This document shows, one piece after another, positions 1 to 9,924 of a stretch of DNA of 64,000 bases. Position 1 is the first letter of the stretch. Each line of letters opens with the position of its first letter. Below the pieces are notes generated by a model. It made no database searches. It was not told the DNA's origin and saw only the letters and a list, made by a program, of their open reading frames with translations. This stretch comes from Phytomonas francai (taxonomy: Eukaryota > Euglenozoa > Kinetoplastea > Trypanosomatida > Trypanosomatidae), in NCBI GenBank assembly GCA_001766655.1, contig MJCC01000011.1, positions 420,796-484,795 on the forward strand. The letters are read 5' to 3'. The position numbers and the translations under genes are program-made.

Positions 1-267
1 GGAGGGGGAGGGGAGGCCGCGCGGCCCATCCCGCCCGCCCCGGTCTGGGGCCGAGACGTCGGGGAGGGGGGGGGGGAAACGGCGGCCCCGCCGCCGGGCG
101 TCTGCGCGGTCTGCAAAAAGGGCGTGCGCAACGCCGCGGTCTGCACGGCGAGCGGCGTCGTCGGCTGCTACCCCTGCCTCCAGAGCCACGTCCGGGCCCA
201 CCACAGATGCCCGGTGAGCGGGAAGAGCGCCATGGAGGAGCAGATTCGACGGATCTTTGAGTGCTGA
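1..267 (+). CDS. PEX12: Peroxin-12, C-terminal RING-like domain (5' truncated by window)
   Basis: The open frame runs from base 1 to a TGA at 265-267. Its last ~52 residues carry a RING-like cysteine pattern: CAVC, then CTASG, CYPC and HHRCPVSG. This is the arrangement of the PEX12 C-terminal RING, where a CPLC/CYRC/CP core is followed by a short tail. PEX12 belongs to the PEX2-PEX10-PEX12 ubiquitin ligase of the peroxisome membrane, which recycles the PTS1 receptor PEX5; in kinetoplastids it serves glycosomes. PEX12 RINGs are known to be incomplete in zinc ligands, which fits the sparse pattern here. The visible upstream part is a Gly/Glu/Pro-rich linker. The membrane portion lies outside the window, so identification rests on the RING alone. 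Confidence 0.75.
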   Translation, partial: GGGGEAARPIPPAPVWGRDVGEGGGETAAPPPGVCAVCKKGVRNAAVCTASGVVGCYPCLQSHVRAHHRCPVSGKSAMEEQIRRIFEC

Positions 268-547
268 GAAGGGAGGCGAGGGAAGGGTCAACGTTGTTGG
301 CGTTTGACTTCGAATCCCACCTGAGGGGTTCGAATAAGCATTTCACCGCTGTGTCTTTCCTTAAAAGTAGTAGCTTTTCAAAAGCGGCAAGTCGGTTTCC
401 TCCCCCCCCTCCTTCCTCTCTTGGTTGTTTTCCGACTTGATACTTGGCTAAGGGACTAAAATATTGATCGCATCCCATAATGTATTTAAATATCTATTGA
501 CATTCCTGACCCTTGCCTAGACCCATTCGTCACGCGTGTACGCACAT

Positions 548-594
<47 letters not shown>

Positions 595-880
595 AAAAAA
601 GAGCGATAATCCGAATGGGGGGAGCCTGTTTGTGACTTTCCATGGGCGTCTTCCTCTAGCTTTACCCCGTGCACGCTTTCCTTGATGCAGACTCTAGGTA
701 GGGAAGGGATTTGGCAAAATGGCAATTAAAAGTCAACTATTCCGAACAAGAATGAGAGCAAAAGGAAGGACAAGTCTGAAAGCAGGTTGCTAACCACCCT
801 TTTATACGTCTTTTTTGAATGTTTCTTTTACTAGGAAGATTTTATTCTCAACGTTGGCCGTTTTAGTTCACTTTTTAGAA
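268..880. other. Intergenic spacer with microsatellite and trans-splice site
   Basis: No gene seen. It holds a (CA)n(GA)n tract at about 545-592 and the pyrimidine-rich run at about 800-830 that precedes the next gene. A minus-strand ORF over the repeat (486-725) is simple-sequence translation. Confidence 0.6.
800..834 (+). promoter_or_regulatory. Probable trans-splice acceptor for the CxxC protein gene
   Basis: A T-rich tract ends in the first good AG (833-834), 46 bases before the ATG at 881. Kinetoplastid spliced-leader addition uses a polypyrimidine tract plus the next AG. The position supports the ATG at 881 over a non-ATG upstream start. Confidence 0.5.
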
Positions 881-1354
881 ATGGGAGGTATTAAAGGGGA
901 TGTTGGGAGCTTTCTTTTGCGCTGCGCCGCCCCCAAAAGTGTTAGACAGCGACATCTTACAGGACCGCAGTTCAATAAGAGGAAATTTTTTCACTTTCCA
1001 AAAGGGCATCATCGCCTTTATCGACGTATTGCGCCTATGATGCCCGCAAAAGGCTCACCGACCCATCAACTCGAGTATGAGCGCTTTGCGCATCTCCCGG
1101 GTGACGTACGGAGGCGCCCTAAAGAGGACTTTACCTTCAAGTCCCGCGCGGATAAGGCGCTCTACGCATGGGAGAAGCACGGAAATCTGCAGCTTTATCA
1201 AATGGGCGGTAAGAAGGAGATTTTTGCTTGTTATCGATGTGGGTACCCTGTGAGTAGTCGGTTGGTTGCCATCCGGGAGGATAATTGGGATTATAGGATG
1301 TGCTATAGCTGCTATACCTCGGTGATGACGAAGGGGATGGAGAACCTTATTTAA
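881..1354 (+). CDS. Small basic protein with C-terminal CxxC pair, probably mitochondrial
   Basis: The protein has 157 residues from the first ATG (881). The frame is open upstream, but only from a TTG inside the splice-acceptor tract. It is basic throughout and rich in R, K, H and F in its first half (RRIAPMMPAKG). Near the C terminus are two CxxC knuckles (CYRC and CYSC) about 33 residues apart, suggesting a zinc ribbon. I do not recognise a family. Small basic zinc-ribbon proteins of this size are common among kinetoplastid mitoribosomal and assembly proteins, so mitochondrial work is an inference only. Confidence 0.6.
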   Translation: MGGIKGDVGSFLLRCAAPKSVRQRHLTGPQFNKRKFFHFPKGHHRLYRRIAPMMPAKGSPTHQLEYERFAHLPGDVRRRPKEDFTFKSRADKALYAWEKHGNLQLYQMGGKKEIFACYRCGYPVSSRLVAIREDNWDYRMCYSCYTSVMTKGMENLI

Positions 1355-1638
1355 TCCATCGCGATTTATTAGGTCGCGTTCCCATTAGCCTTGCTACCTT
1401 CTTTTCTTTTGCTGTTGTTGCGGGGAAAGACGTTTACGATATCATGCCCCTCTTCGAATCTACCTATCACCGCAACCGGATATTGGGGAAATTAAATTCT
1501 TATTCAATTGAAATGCTCTGTAGCTATATCGCTTGATAACTTCCGGTGACCTACCTTCTTCTTCCCCTTCTATAGACGCATATATAGTTGTAGATCTATA
1601 AAGACTCGGTGCATGTGCGCGCTTGGGCATTTTTAGGA

Positions 1639-2301
1639 ATGACAACCTATTATTACGCGGATGCTGTCCAAGAGGAGCAGCCCCGAGCAGATCAACCAGA
1701 GCAGCAGCCGGATATTCGCCCGGAGGGAATGTCGACGAAGCAGGATGATATCATCCAGCGCGTTGCGGAGTTCGTTGTAAACTCCTGCGATGGTGCGAAA
1801 TACCAACATAAACTGCGCCGCCGGACGAAGTTTAACTCCTATTTTGCCTTTTTAGACCCTGATCACCCTCACTACGCGTACTATGAGTATCTGATCAAAT
1901 CCTATCAGTATTGGAAGAGCGTGCGGGACGCGCTTTCGGCAAACGCCCAGCAAGATCAGGAAGCTTACGCGTACTACCAACAACAATTACTAGAAGAGCA
2001 GCAACAACAGCAGCAACAGGAGGGGGGGATTCATCCCTACTACCCTTACCCATCCGGGGAGGGCTCCCACGCCAACGCGGAGGCCTTTTCGTATGGGGAT
2101 TTGGCAAATTCCTCAAGAGGCGGTGAGGGGGGAGGTAGTTATGGCGGGTTACAGCCTCCGCATCATACCCTATCGTACGAGGATTCCTACGATCCGACGG
2201 CGGTGCCTGTAATGGATGCAAATGACGAGGAAGCAGCGGGGGAGGAGTATGAATTAATAATCGAAAATGGAGTACAGAAGCTCATTGCTAAAAGAAGGTG
2301 A
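1639..2301 (+). CDS. SURP (SWAP) domain protein, putative splicing factor
   Basis: The protein has 220 residues from the ATG at 1639; the open frame starts earlier only at GTG. Residues ~38-88 form a SURP module: IQRVAEFVV, then KLRRRTKFNSYFAFL and DPDHPHYAYYEYL, matching the family pattern of helix, hydrophobic FL and PxHPYYxYY. SURP modules occur in SF3A1, SWAP and related pre-mRNA splicing proteins and bind helical partners such as SF1. After it come a Gln-rich run (~115-137) and a Gly/Ser/Tyr-rich low-complexity tail. Only one SURP is present, so it is not a canonical two-SURP SF3A1. A role in the trans-spliceosome is likely but not shown. Confidence 0.75.
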   Translation: MTTYYYADAVQEEQPRADQPEQQPDIRPEGMSTKQDDIIQRVAEFVVNSCDGAKYQHKLRRRTKFNSYFAFLDPDHPHYAYYEYLIKSYQYWKSVRDALSANAQQDQEAYAYYQQQLLEEQQQQQQQEGGIHPYYPYPSGEGSHANAEAFSYGDLANSSRGGEGGGSYGGLQPPHHTLSYEDSYDPTAVPVMDANDEEAAGEEYELIIENGVQKLIAKRR

Positions 2302-2667
2302 TATCCGTATAAGGGGAAAAATGAAGGGAGCGGTACTAATTGCAATGACAACGCAAATAAACCAAGGTGGGTGAGCATACCTGGGGTATCCTTTTCAGCG
2401 GCACATGTGTGATGGTGCACCTGGAGAATGCCACTGACACGCATATTTGGGGATGATGCTTTGTTTTGTCTTTTGAAACTTTTTTTTTTGTGTGCCTGTG
2501 CCTCTTTCGTTTTCCTTCTGTTTTAATAAGCACCATTTCGTGTAGAGTTACCAAGACCACTCTGCAGCTCACATCGTCAAACAGACCACCCCCACGTATT
2601 ACAGTATTTCCTCCACACATACACACACAAACATAAACACACACGCACAGAAGAAAAATAAGGCGGA
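2302..2667. repeat. Intergenic spacer with CA-rich low-complexity tract
   Basis: No gene seen. There is a T-run near 2477-2488 and an interrupted (CA)n tract at about 2612-2650, just before the next start codon. Confidence 0.5.
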
Positions 2668-3507
2668 ATGGGGACCTGCTGCGCAACTATCGAACAGTCC
2701 GAGGTGGGGGTGATGGAGACCTGCGGGAAGTTCGCCGGGACGGCCTCGCCGGGCTTCCATTTCCTGGGCTGCTTCTGGAACTCCATCGTGGCGCGCATCT
2801 CCATACGCCTGCAGGAGCTCCAGATGAACGTGGAGTCGAAGACCAAGGATAACGTCTTCGTCTTCGTCTCCCTCACGCTGCAGGTTCAGGTGATTCCTGA
2901 ACGGGTTGAGGAAATGCACTACCGCGCACTCAACCCCTATACGATTTTAAAGGATAACGTCTGCAACTCCATTAGGGCAAAAATTCCCTTGTACAAGCTG
3001 GAGGCTCTTTACATTGAGCGGGGTACGATCTCGCAGCAGATTAAGTCTGAGGTCGACGTGCGGATGGAGACCTACGGGATGGAGATTGTCTCGGTGTTGA
3101 TTTCGGATATCAATCCTGGAAATCGGATAACGGGGACGATGAATGAGATTCAGCGTTTGCAAAGGCTGCGAGTTGCCGCCGTCGATGAGGCAGAAGCGAA
3201 GAAGCTTCAGCGCGTGCGAGCAGCTGAGGCTAAATGCGATGCGCGGCAGCTCGCCGGTGAGGGTCTGGCGGAGCAACGAAAGGCGATCGTGGCGGGGTTG
3301 ATGGAGTCGGTGAACTCCGTGCATGGCGATATTTCCGAGCTTTCCACAATGGATGCTACGAATATGTTGATCATGAATCAATACTACGACACGTTGCAGA
3401 ATATTGTGGGGAATTCAAAATCCAGCCTGATGATGGTGGAGGCGACCGGGGGGCTTGAGAAGGCGATTATGCAACTTAAAAAAGGAGCTGTAAAGTTGAT
3501 GAAATGA
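2668..3507 (+). CDS. SPFH/Band 7 protein, HIR-like (paralog 1)
   Basis: The protein has 279 residues, close to the ~285 of plant hypersensitive-induced response (HIR) proteins. It starts MGTCC: a Gly2 myristoylation context with Cys4/Cys5 available for palmitoylation, as in membrane-anchored HIR/flotillin-like proteins. The SPFH domain covers about residues 8-190 (VMETCGKFAGTASPGFHF; TKDNVFVFVSLTLQVQV; a conserved IRAKIPLYKLEALY block). An alanine/glutamate-rich coiled coil follows (AVDEAEAKKLQRVRAAEAK). SPFH proteins oligomerise on the inner face of membranes and organise microdomains. A second, diverged copy lies 1.3 kb downstream. Its own function here is unknown. Confidence 0.85.
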   Translation: MGTCCATIEQSEVGVMETCGKFAGTASPGFHFLGCFWNSIVARISIRLQELQMNVESKTKDNVFVFVSLTLQVQVIPERVEEMHYRALNPYTILKDNVCNSIRAKIPLYKLEALYIERGTISQQIKSEVDVRMETYGMEIVSVLISDINPGNRITGTMNEIQRLQRLRVAAVDEAEAKKLQRVRAAEAKCDARQLAGEGLAEQRKAIVAGLMESVNSVHGDISELSTMDATNMLIMNQYYDTLQNIVGNSKSSLMMVEATGGLEKAIMQLKKGAVKLMK

Positions 3508-4483
3508 AGAAAAGATGCAAATCTTTGAGAGTTTATAGATTAGCAAGTCATTTTTTGAATTCCATTTTCCCTTTTTTTTTATATGCTTGTTCCATTTATT
3601 CTTTGCTTTTTAGTACTCAAACATCAGGTACTAGTTGAATTCGATATTATTTATGCTGAATATTTTATTTCAATTTTCCAATATTTAGTTATTCGATTAT
3701 GATCATCTTTTAGTGACTAAAGGATCACAAACCCGCTCTCGAAAATGGGAATCTCAAAATATGACTCTCATCCGGGGTGCTCTATTTTTTTCTTTTGCGC
3801 ATGTTACTTACTCTTTTCATGAAAATTTATCTTTTTTGAAATTCCCTCTTTCATATTCAGCATTACTCAAACTCACTTCTGGGAAAAGTCCTTTTTTCGT
3901 TCATTGATTTTGTTGGCTTAATATATATACATATATAATGTCGCTAGACTGTTTGTGAGGAAGAGGAGGGGAAGAGTGTAAGTCTGGGGCCCGCATCTCA
4001 TTGAGGCATGATTGTTAGGAAACACTCACGCTCGCGTCAGTCTAGACTTTTTCCGTAATAATTTACCACTGGCTTCGACACAGACCCCAATCGGCGACAA
4101 TTCATTGGATTTTGTCGTTAGTTAGCAAAAGGAATTGCTTTCGTAAATACACGAAAAGATGAATTTTTCAAAGGACACAGGGTGGGCGGACAGAAAGAAA
4201 TCTCCTCCCTTCTCTATTCATTCGAATAAAATGCACAAGAGAGGGAGGAGACCATTTAAAATACACCCAAAGGTTATTTCCTATTAAAAGTGCCTCACAC
4301 CGTCAAAAAGCTCATCATCACCATTCTCATTGTGGCATGGTTTTACCTTCTTTCTAAATCAGTATCGCCAATGTGAATATAAACTGTCTGCATACACACA
4401 ACGTAAACATGCATAATGTGTATAATTTCTCAATAAGGGTGAAAAACTCGTATTCAAAAGTTTTTTTTTGTATGCTATCCATC

Positions 4484-4515
<32 letters not shown>

Positions 4516-4811
4516 TTACTGCACTTACCCTTCTCTCTTCTTTTCCTTTCTTGCTAAAATCTCATGTTCACTTCCAGAGTGCTTACAAGGTCCGTACCAT
4601 TCTAGCTTCACTGGGAGAAACACAAACACGAAAAGGCTAATTCTTTCCTAAGCGATAAATCGGCCTATCCCCTCTCGCTTATATAATCTCCCAAGACCCC
4701 ATCTTCCCCCCCCCCCTCCCCTCTGTTGTATGACATTGTTACTGTTACAATTATCGTAGCCACCTTTTCCTTTGCTTTCACCGCCTTTCCACAGCGTCAC
4801 ACAGGCCCCGG
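3508..4811. other. 1.3 kb AT-rich spacer between the SPFH paralogs
   Basis: No convincing gene. It contains an (AT)n tract at about 4484-4510, several T-runs and a C-run near 4706-4722. A short plus-strand ORF at 3713-3907 has spacer-like composition. The next gene's splice acceptor lies at its end. Confidence 0.5.
4762..4794 (+). promoter_or_regulatory. Probable trans-splice acceptor for HIR-like paralog 2
   Basis: A continuous C/T tract ends at the AG at 4793-4794, only 17 bases before the ATG at 4812. This is the clearest splice-acceptor context in the first 10 kb and fixes the start codon, since overlapping frames open at other points. Confidence 0.6.
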
Positions 4812-5675
4812 ATGTCCAACGTGGAGGGCTGTTGCTGCTGCTTCTGCGCGCGCACGGCCTCGTTTGGGGTGGTGGAGCGCTGCGGGAAGTTCGACCGGCT
4901 GGCCGAGCCCGGCTGCCACTGTCTGCTGCCCTGCTTCGACGTGATGCGGGGCTGCGTGCCGCTCGGGCTCAACAACACCGTCGTCAACGTGACCACAAAG
5001 ACCCGCGATAACGCCGTCGTGCACGTCGAGGTCTGCATCCACTACCGCGTGGTCGAGGAAAAGATCTCGCTCGCCTTCTATCGCCTGACCGATCCGTCGG
5101 AGCAGATCAGCAGCTTCGCCGGCAGCATCGTCCGCGGCGAGGTGCCCAAGTACACCCTGGACGAGGTCTTTTTGATGTCCGATGAGATCAAAAAAGTGAT
5201 CGATATCGAGCTCTCCGACCGTCTGCACGACTACGGGTATGTCTTGGAGGGGACTCTCCTCACAAAGATTGACCCGAGCCCCGAGGTGAAGGAGGCGATC
5301 TCGCGGACGCAGCTCAACGCGTATCTTCGCATGGCCGCCGAGCATAACGCCGAGCTCCAAAGGATTCTTACCCTCAAAGAGGCCGAGGCGAGCTATGAGG
5401 AAATGCGGCTCTCCGGCGTCGGCCTCGCGAAGGAGCGAAAGGCCATCATGAAGGGCCTGCAGGCGAGTATCGAGCAATTCGTGAACGCGGTTCCCGGGAT
5501 GGACGCGAAGGGGGTGATGAATCTGTTGCTTTTGAATCAATATTTCGATTCGATGAAGGAGATGGGGAATAATGCGAATAATCGGGTGGTGTTGGTGCCC
5601 GGGAGCGCGGGCCCTTCGTCGGGAATACTAACCGATGTGTTGACTTCGCAATTGGCTTCAAATGAAATGCAGTAA
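4812..5675 (+). CDS. SPFH/Band 7 protein, HIR-like (paralog 2)
   Basis: The protein has 287 residues. The SPFH layout is collinear with the gene at 2668: a GVVERCGKFDRLAEPGCHCL start, TKTRDNAVVHVEVCIHYRV, a VRGEVPKYTLDEVFL block, then a helical ELQRILTLKEAEASYEE segment. The N terminus differs. It lacks Gly2 but has a CCCCFC cluster at residues 7-12, suggesting palmitoylation without myristoylation. The coding sequence is much more GC-rich than paralog 1, so the duplication is old or the two have lived under different compositional pressure. The two products may form mixed oligomers, as SPFH family members often do; this is inference. Confidence 0.85.
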   Translation: MSNVEGCCCCFCARTASFGVVERCGKFDRLAEPGCHCLLPCFDVMRGCVPLGLNNTVVNVTTKTRDNAVVHVEVCIHYRVVEEKISLAFYRLTDPSEQISSFAGSIVRGEVPKYTLDEVFLMSDEIKKVIDIELSDRLHDYGYVLEGTLLTKIDPSPEVKEAISRTQLNAYLRMAAEHNAELQRILTLKEAEASYEEMRLSGVGLAKERKAIMKGLQASIEQFVNAVPGMDAKGVMNLLLLNQYFDSMKEMGNNANNRVVLVPGSAGPSSGILTDVLTSQLASNEMQ

Positions 5676-6278
5676 TATTATCTACCATCACTGCTACCTT
5701 ACTCTGTTTCTTTTTTTCTCGGAATATCAGTCTTTCTCTCATTTTTTATTTCCTACTCTTACCTTGGGGGTATTCATGCATCCTGCAAAGAATTGTGAAT
5801 GAAAAAAAATAACTATTTTTTTACTGGTCTCGAATTCCTTTATTAACGAATAAAGTGCATTGATAGACGCAGTTGCTAGCATAGTTTGCAAGAGGCGTGT
5901 GAGAAAATTAGAGTGTGGGGGGTATATAGAATCCCTTTCTCTGCTTTTTTTTTAAAGATACATTTTTTTCCTATAGTGGTATATAGTGGAAATTGATTGA
6001 TTGCTATCGTCCTTTTTCCCCTTTTTTTAATGCTCATGGTAAATACGTAGTCGAAAGACTAAGATTGCTTTTTTTTTCCATGCTTTTTGTGATACATGTT
6101 ACTTATTGAAACAATACGAATACGATCATATAGGTTTTATTCCCTCTTCAATATTGCAGATTCGACAACATTTTTTCCCATATGCTATATTCTCTTTCAT
6201 TTCATCGTGAGAGTCACGGGTCTTGAATAGATAATTTGAATAGGATAGAAAACATCTCCTCCATTATCGATATATTTA

Positions 6279-6319
<41 letters not shown>

Positions 6320-7229
6320 CGTTTACGGGAGACTCTGTGGTTATGCTTTTTTTTTTGCTATATGAGCTGCACGTTTGATTGTAGACAGCAAGGAAACAAT
6401 TCGTAATATGAAACATATGAAGTTAGAGGTGTCGTTGTCCCACAGCAGTGATGCCCTCACCGAAGCCTAAAAACTTCTTTTGGAGGTGCTCAAATCAACT
6501 AAGCAACACCGTGTTACGAATTCAACAGTAGCTAATTTATCAGTTTAAAATATTAACCAATACTGTGAATAAAGAGTTTGAAGACAACAGCTTACAGACC
6601 ATCATCAAGTTCGAGTTGGATAGGGTTTAATTGGGCCACCATGTGGCACTTGTTATATAGTATAGTGCAGCCAGTTGCTTTGTTATTTCAAGTGATAAAA
6701 ACATTATATATAGCATTGAGGCTCAAACTCGAAAAATTATGTTGAAATGATTTTCTTTTATATTATATTATTTTATTTTTTTATGGTTATGGCATGAAGT
6801 CTATACTTCATACCATTCAAATACTTGTCCTCTTGATATATTTTTCCAGATGGGTTCCTGTAGGTGTTAATGCTCTGTGTTGAATGTGGAAAATGTCCTC
6901 CTCTTTACCTCTTCTCATTTTTTCCCTAACTCTATAGTACTCTCTTTCATTTTCATTGAGAGCATCCTCCTTTTTTCACTTTCTCAATAAAAGCACAACT
7001 CACGAATAAAAACACATAGATTTATTTATTTATTATTCCTATATTTCACCCATTATTTTGTTTTATAGATAGATTCAAATACATTTGGCATATTTGTGTG
7101 TTTGTTTAAACACATATTTATTGTCTTATTTCTTTCCATTTCACATTTCATAGATTGATAAAGGGCGCCGCCAAGTGTTGAGTGTCGTGTATAGGAAAAA
7201 GGAAGTGAAAATTTGAACACGTTAGTGCG
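5676..7229. other. 1.55 kb AT-rich spacer with TC/TA microsatellite
   Basis: No supported gene. It holds a (TC)n-(TA)n tract at about 6278-6319 and many T-runs. A 58-codon open stretch around 6570-6745 contains a hydrophobic ATG-initiated 34-residue peptide, but nothing else argues for coding. Confidence 0.5.
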
Positions 7230-9071
7230 ATGAGTCGTCAACGCAGGGCAGTTTCTTTTTCTCCCGAAACTCTTTCCCATCATAACTATTCACTGGAAAC
7301 CCCAAGTAAAATAGAGAGCGATCCGGATGTCATTCATAGAATTCCAGATGCACTTTTATGGGGTGCGCGAAAGAGGCTTGGTCAAGATGCGCCGCACCTG
7401 GTAAGGGATTCCTCCGAAGAGAGAGCCTCTACAGTGGGTGAGGCCGAGAAGATATTAATACGACGAGAATATCATTTTTGCAGCGGTAGGAGAAAGAGGG
7501 AAGACAACTTATCTCATTTGGAAAATATCAAGAGCCATGCGAAAACACGCGACCGCTATTATTACTATTCCCCTTCCTCTGCAAAAGGCAGGCGTCAGGG
7601 CCATGCGGAGGAAGGGATTTCCTTTAATACCGCCTTAAAAGCAGATTCTAAGGCCACTATCGAAACTTTGACGGGCATTACTAGTGGTAATAGTAACAAT
7701 TGCGAGCTTTCGAATACCGAAAGGACTGCCTTTTCAACGCCTTTTCACGCCTTTTCACATCACGCCCAGCGAGCTGACACGCTTTTAGAGTCCTGCGTCT
7801 CCTATCATGGGGCGACCGCCGGGGAGCTTTCCTCGACCTCCCCCGCAGGACTTACCTCAGGTGCCTGGAAAAAGAACAAGCAACTTCTTCCGTATCATCC
7901 ACGCCAATATCATTCGACAGGGCTCTCGGCTTCACTTTCGCCCTCCCGCGCTGCGTGTTCGTCATCGATAGAGATGGACGAGAGAATTCCCTCCAGGTTC
8001 TTATTACCCTCATCATCGCCAATGATAGTATTGCATCCTTCAGACAGGCGCCCTGTGGAGTTGTCTTTCGCAGATGCTACCCCGGCGAAAGCTGCGGGAG
8101 AGGGAATCGCGACCTCGGCACCTTCTAGAATACCCTCCTCCATGGTATTATCGACGTCTTCCTCCTCGTCGTCGTCATCGTCGTCGTTGGCTTTGTCAAC
8201 AGCGAGAGAGAGGGGGCGAATTCAGGGTACGGCTCAGGGGGAAGGGTCGGTGTGGCCGGTTGAGCGCGCGCTATTTACTGATCCTGCAGATTTTGAGAAT
8301 GATGAGATCGTCATCGAGCTTAGCTGTGAGGATAGTATAAACGGCGACGCCGAAGAGGCGGAAAAGGAAACGGAGGAGGAATGCGTTGGGTGTCTCGAGG
8401 GAAACCACTCGGAGAAGGGTTTTGTGCGGAAAACGGATAACGAACCCCTCCCAAGCTTGGAGGAGGTACGTCTTCGGTATGCTTCGCGACTTACCGAGGC
8501 AGAGAGCAGAAATGAGGAGTTGCTTTCTTTTCTAGCATGGTCAGAGCGGCAGGAGGCGATGAAAAAACGCACGCTTTACTCGTTCTGGGATCATATTCAC
8601 CCTTCAGATTCAACGAATGACGAGATGATAATAGAGAAATGTATGACCAAAAGGGTTCATCGTGCATCCTTTCCTTCATTGGATTCATCCTCACGTGAGT
8701 CTAGGACTGGGGCTTATCGCGATATTTATCTCTACGCTTACGCCCTAAGTGATTTTACACATCTGTACGAAAGAAAGGAAGGGGAGAAATGTGGAGCAGT
8801 ATCCCGCGATGAAGTTAACTCTGAAGAATTCACCCCAGTGGTTTACATCGCTTCTCCTGTTAAGAAAACAATGAAAGGTACTACAACCCTCAACTCAAAT
8901 GCAATCGGCGCGAGGTCTTTAGCACCGCAATCCTCACCTGCGCGTTTTATCGAGTGGATCTCGCAGCATGTTGATCTCTACAGCGACTTAGTTTTCCCAC
9001 CTGAACTACCACGAATGCCCTCCGATAAGCTTTCAGAGGGCGAGCGAATCGTGAAAGAGGGGATTTACTGA
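7230..9071 (+). CDS. Large low-complexity hypothetical protein
   Basis: The protein has 613 residues from the ATG at 7230. No domain is recognised. The N-terminal two thirds are Ser/Thr/Ala/Arg-rich and look disordered, with a serine homopolymer of about a dozen residues near residue 310. The remainder contains acidic segments (ENDEIVIELSCEDS; EEAEKETEEEC) and a more ordered C-terminal part with aromatic residues (IEWISQHVDLYSDLVF). No signal peptide or membrane segment is visible. The frame stays open for 1.8 kb at moderate GC without repeats, so it is very likely a real gene, probably a fast-evolving kinetoplastid protein. Confidence 0.7.
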   Translation: MSRQRRAVSFSPETLSHHNYSLETPSKIESDPDVIHRIPDALLWGARKRLGQDAPHLVRDSSEERASTVGEAEKILIRREYHFCSGRRKREDNLSHLENIKSHAKTRDRYYYYSPSSAKGRRQGHAEEGISFNTALKADSKATIETLTGITSGNSNNCELSNTERTAFSTPFHAFSHHAQRADTLLESCVSYHGATAGELSSTSPAGLTSGAWKKNKQLLPYHPRQYHSTGLSASLSPSRAACSSSIEMDERIPSRFLLPSSSPMIVLHPSDRRPVELSFADATPAKAAGEGIATSAPSRIPSSMVLSTSSSSSSSSSSLALSTARERGRIQGTAQGEGSVWPVERALFTDPADFENDEIVIELSCEDSINGDAEEAEKETEEECVGCLEGNHSEKGFVRKTDNEPLPSLEEVRLRYASRLTEAESRNEELLSFLAWSERQEAMKKRTLYSFWDHIHPSDSTNDEMIIEKCMTKRVHRASFPSLDSSSRESRTGAYRDIYLYAYALSDFTHLYERKEGEKCGAVSRDEVNSEEFTPVVYIASPVKKTMKGTTTLNSNAIGARSLAPQSSPARFIEWISQHVDLYSDLVFPPELPRMPSDKLSEGERIVKEGIY

Positions 9072-9842
9072 TACCAACGGCAAAGGCTGAGGAATCGAGG
9101 AAAGATAGATACTGGACACTGACAGGAAACGCTTCGCATTTGAACAGTTTTTCTTTTGCGATCTTTACCACTAGTGTGAAGAATGCAGCTTTGAGTAAGG
9201 TGGAGGAAGAGCGCTATGGTGCATTACGAATCAGTCCGAAGTGGAGCACACGCGTGATTTTCTTTTTTCCGTTTTTATTATGATGCAACCCACTCTTTGA
9301 TAACGGGCTCATTTATTTTTACTGATACTTCTTCTTTCTTGCATTATACCAGCCTGTTTGGCCTTTTCATCACTGTATTTCCTTACTTTCATTACTATTT
9401 TTTTTTTTTTGAGAAGTTAGGAATAAGAATGATGAACGGAAAGTAGCATGTATCGTCGTCTCTTACTAGAAAATTTTTCTATTAATGTGGTTTTCTATAC
9501 ATTTCGTGATCGATTTGCAGAATAAGGAAGCGAGGAAAATCCTAGTTTCACTATACTTCAGCAATAATAATTATTATTTGTGATTATTTGTACTTTTCAT
9601 ACTCTATCTTCTTGTTCTCTAGCGATTCACGAATTTAAATTTGTGTGTGAAGAGTGGGGGAAAGGGGGTACATTACCAGTTGCAGTTCTTTCCTGTTATT
9701 TCTAAAGACAAACCGATCTCTGCGGTAGAATCCACTGCAAGCGTGCAATCGCTAGGGAGGTGACCAATCCGATACATCTATCGACATCCCTCTTTCTCCT
9801 TTATTTCCCTATTGATATAGCTATCGATCTAAATATTGACAC

Positions 9843-9891
<49 letters not shown>

Positions 9892-9924
9892 AATTTCGAC
9901 CCCCCAAACACACGTCCCGTGTAG
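9072..9924. other. Spacer with long (GT)n microsatellite
   Basis: No gene seen. The main element is an uninterrupted (GT)n run at about 9845-9889, directly upstream of the next ORF. Short poly-T runs and AT-rich DNA make up the rest. Confidence 0.55.

Noticed and set aside
545..592. Dinucleotide and homopolymer tracts as functional elements
   Set aside because: CA, GA, GT and TA repeats occur in most spacers of the window and are best read as ordinary microsatellites, apart from pyrimidine tracts at splice sites.
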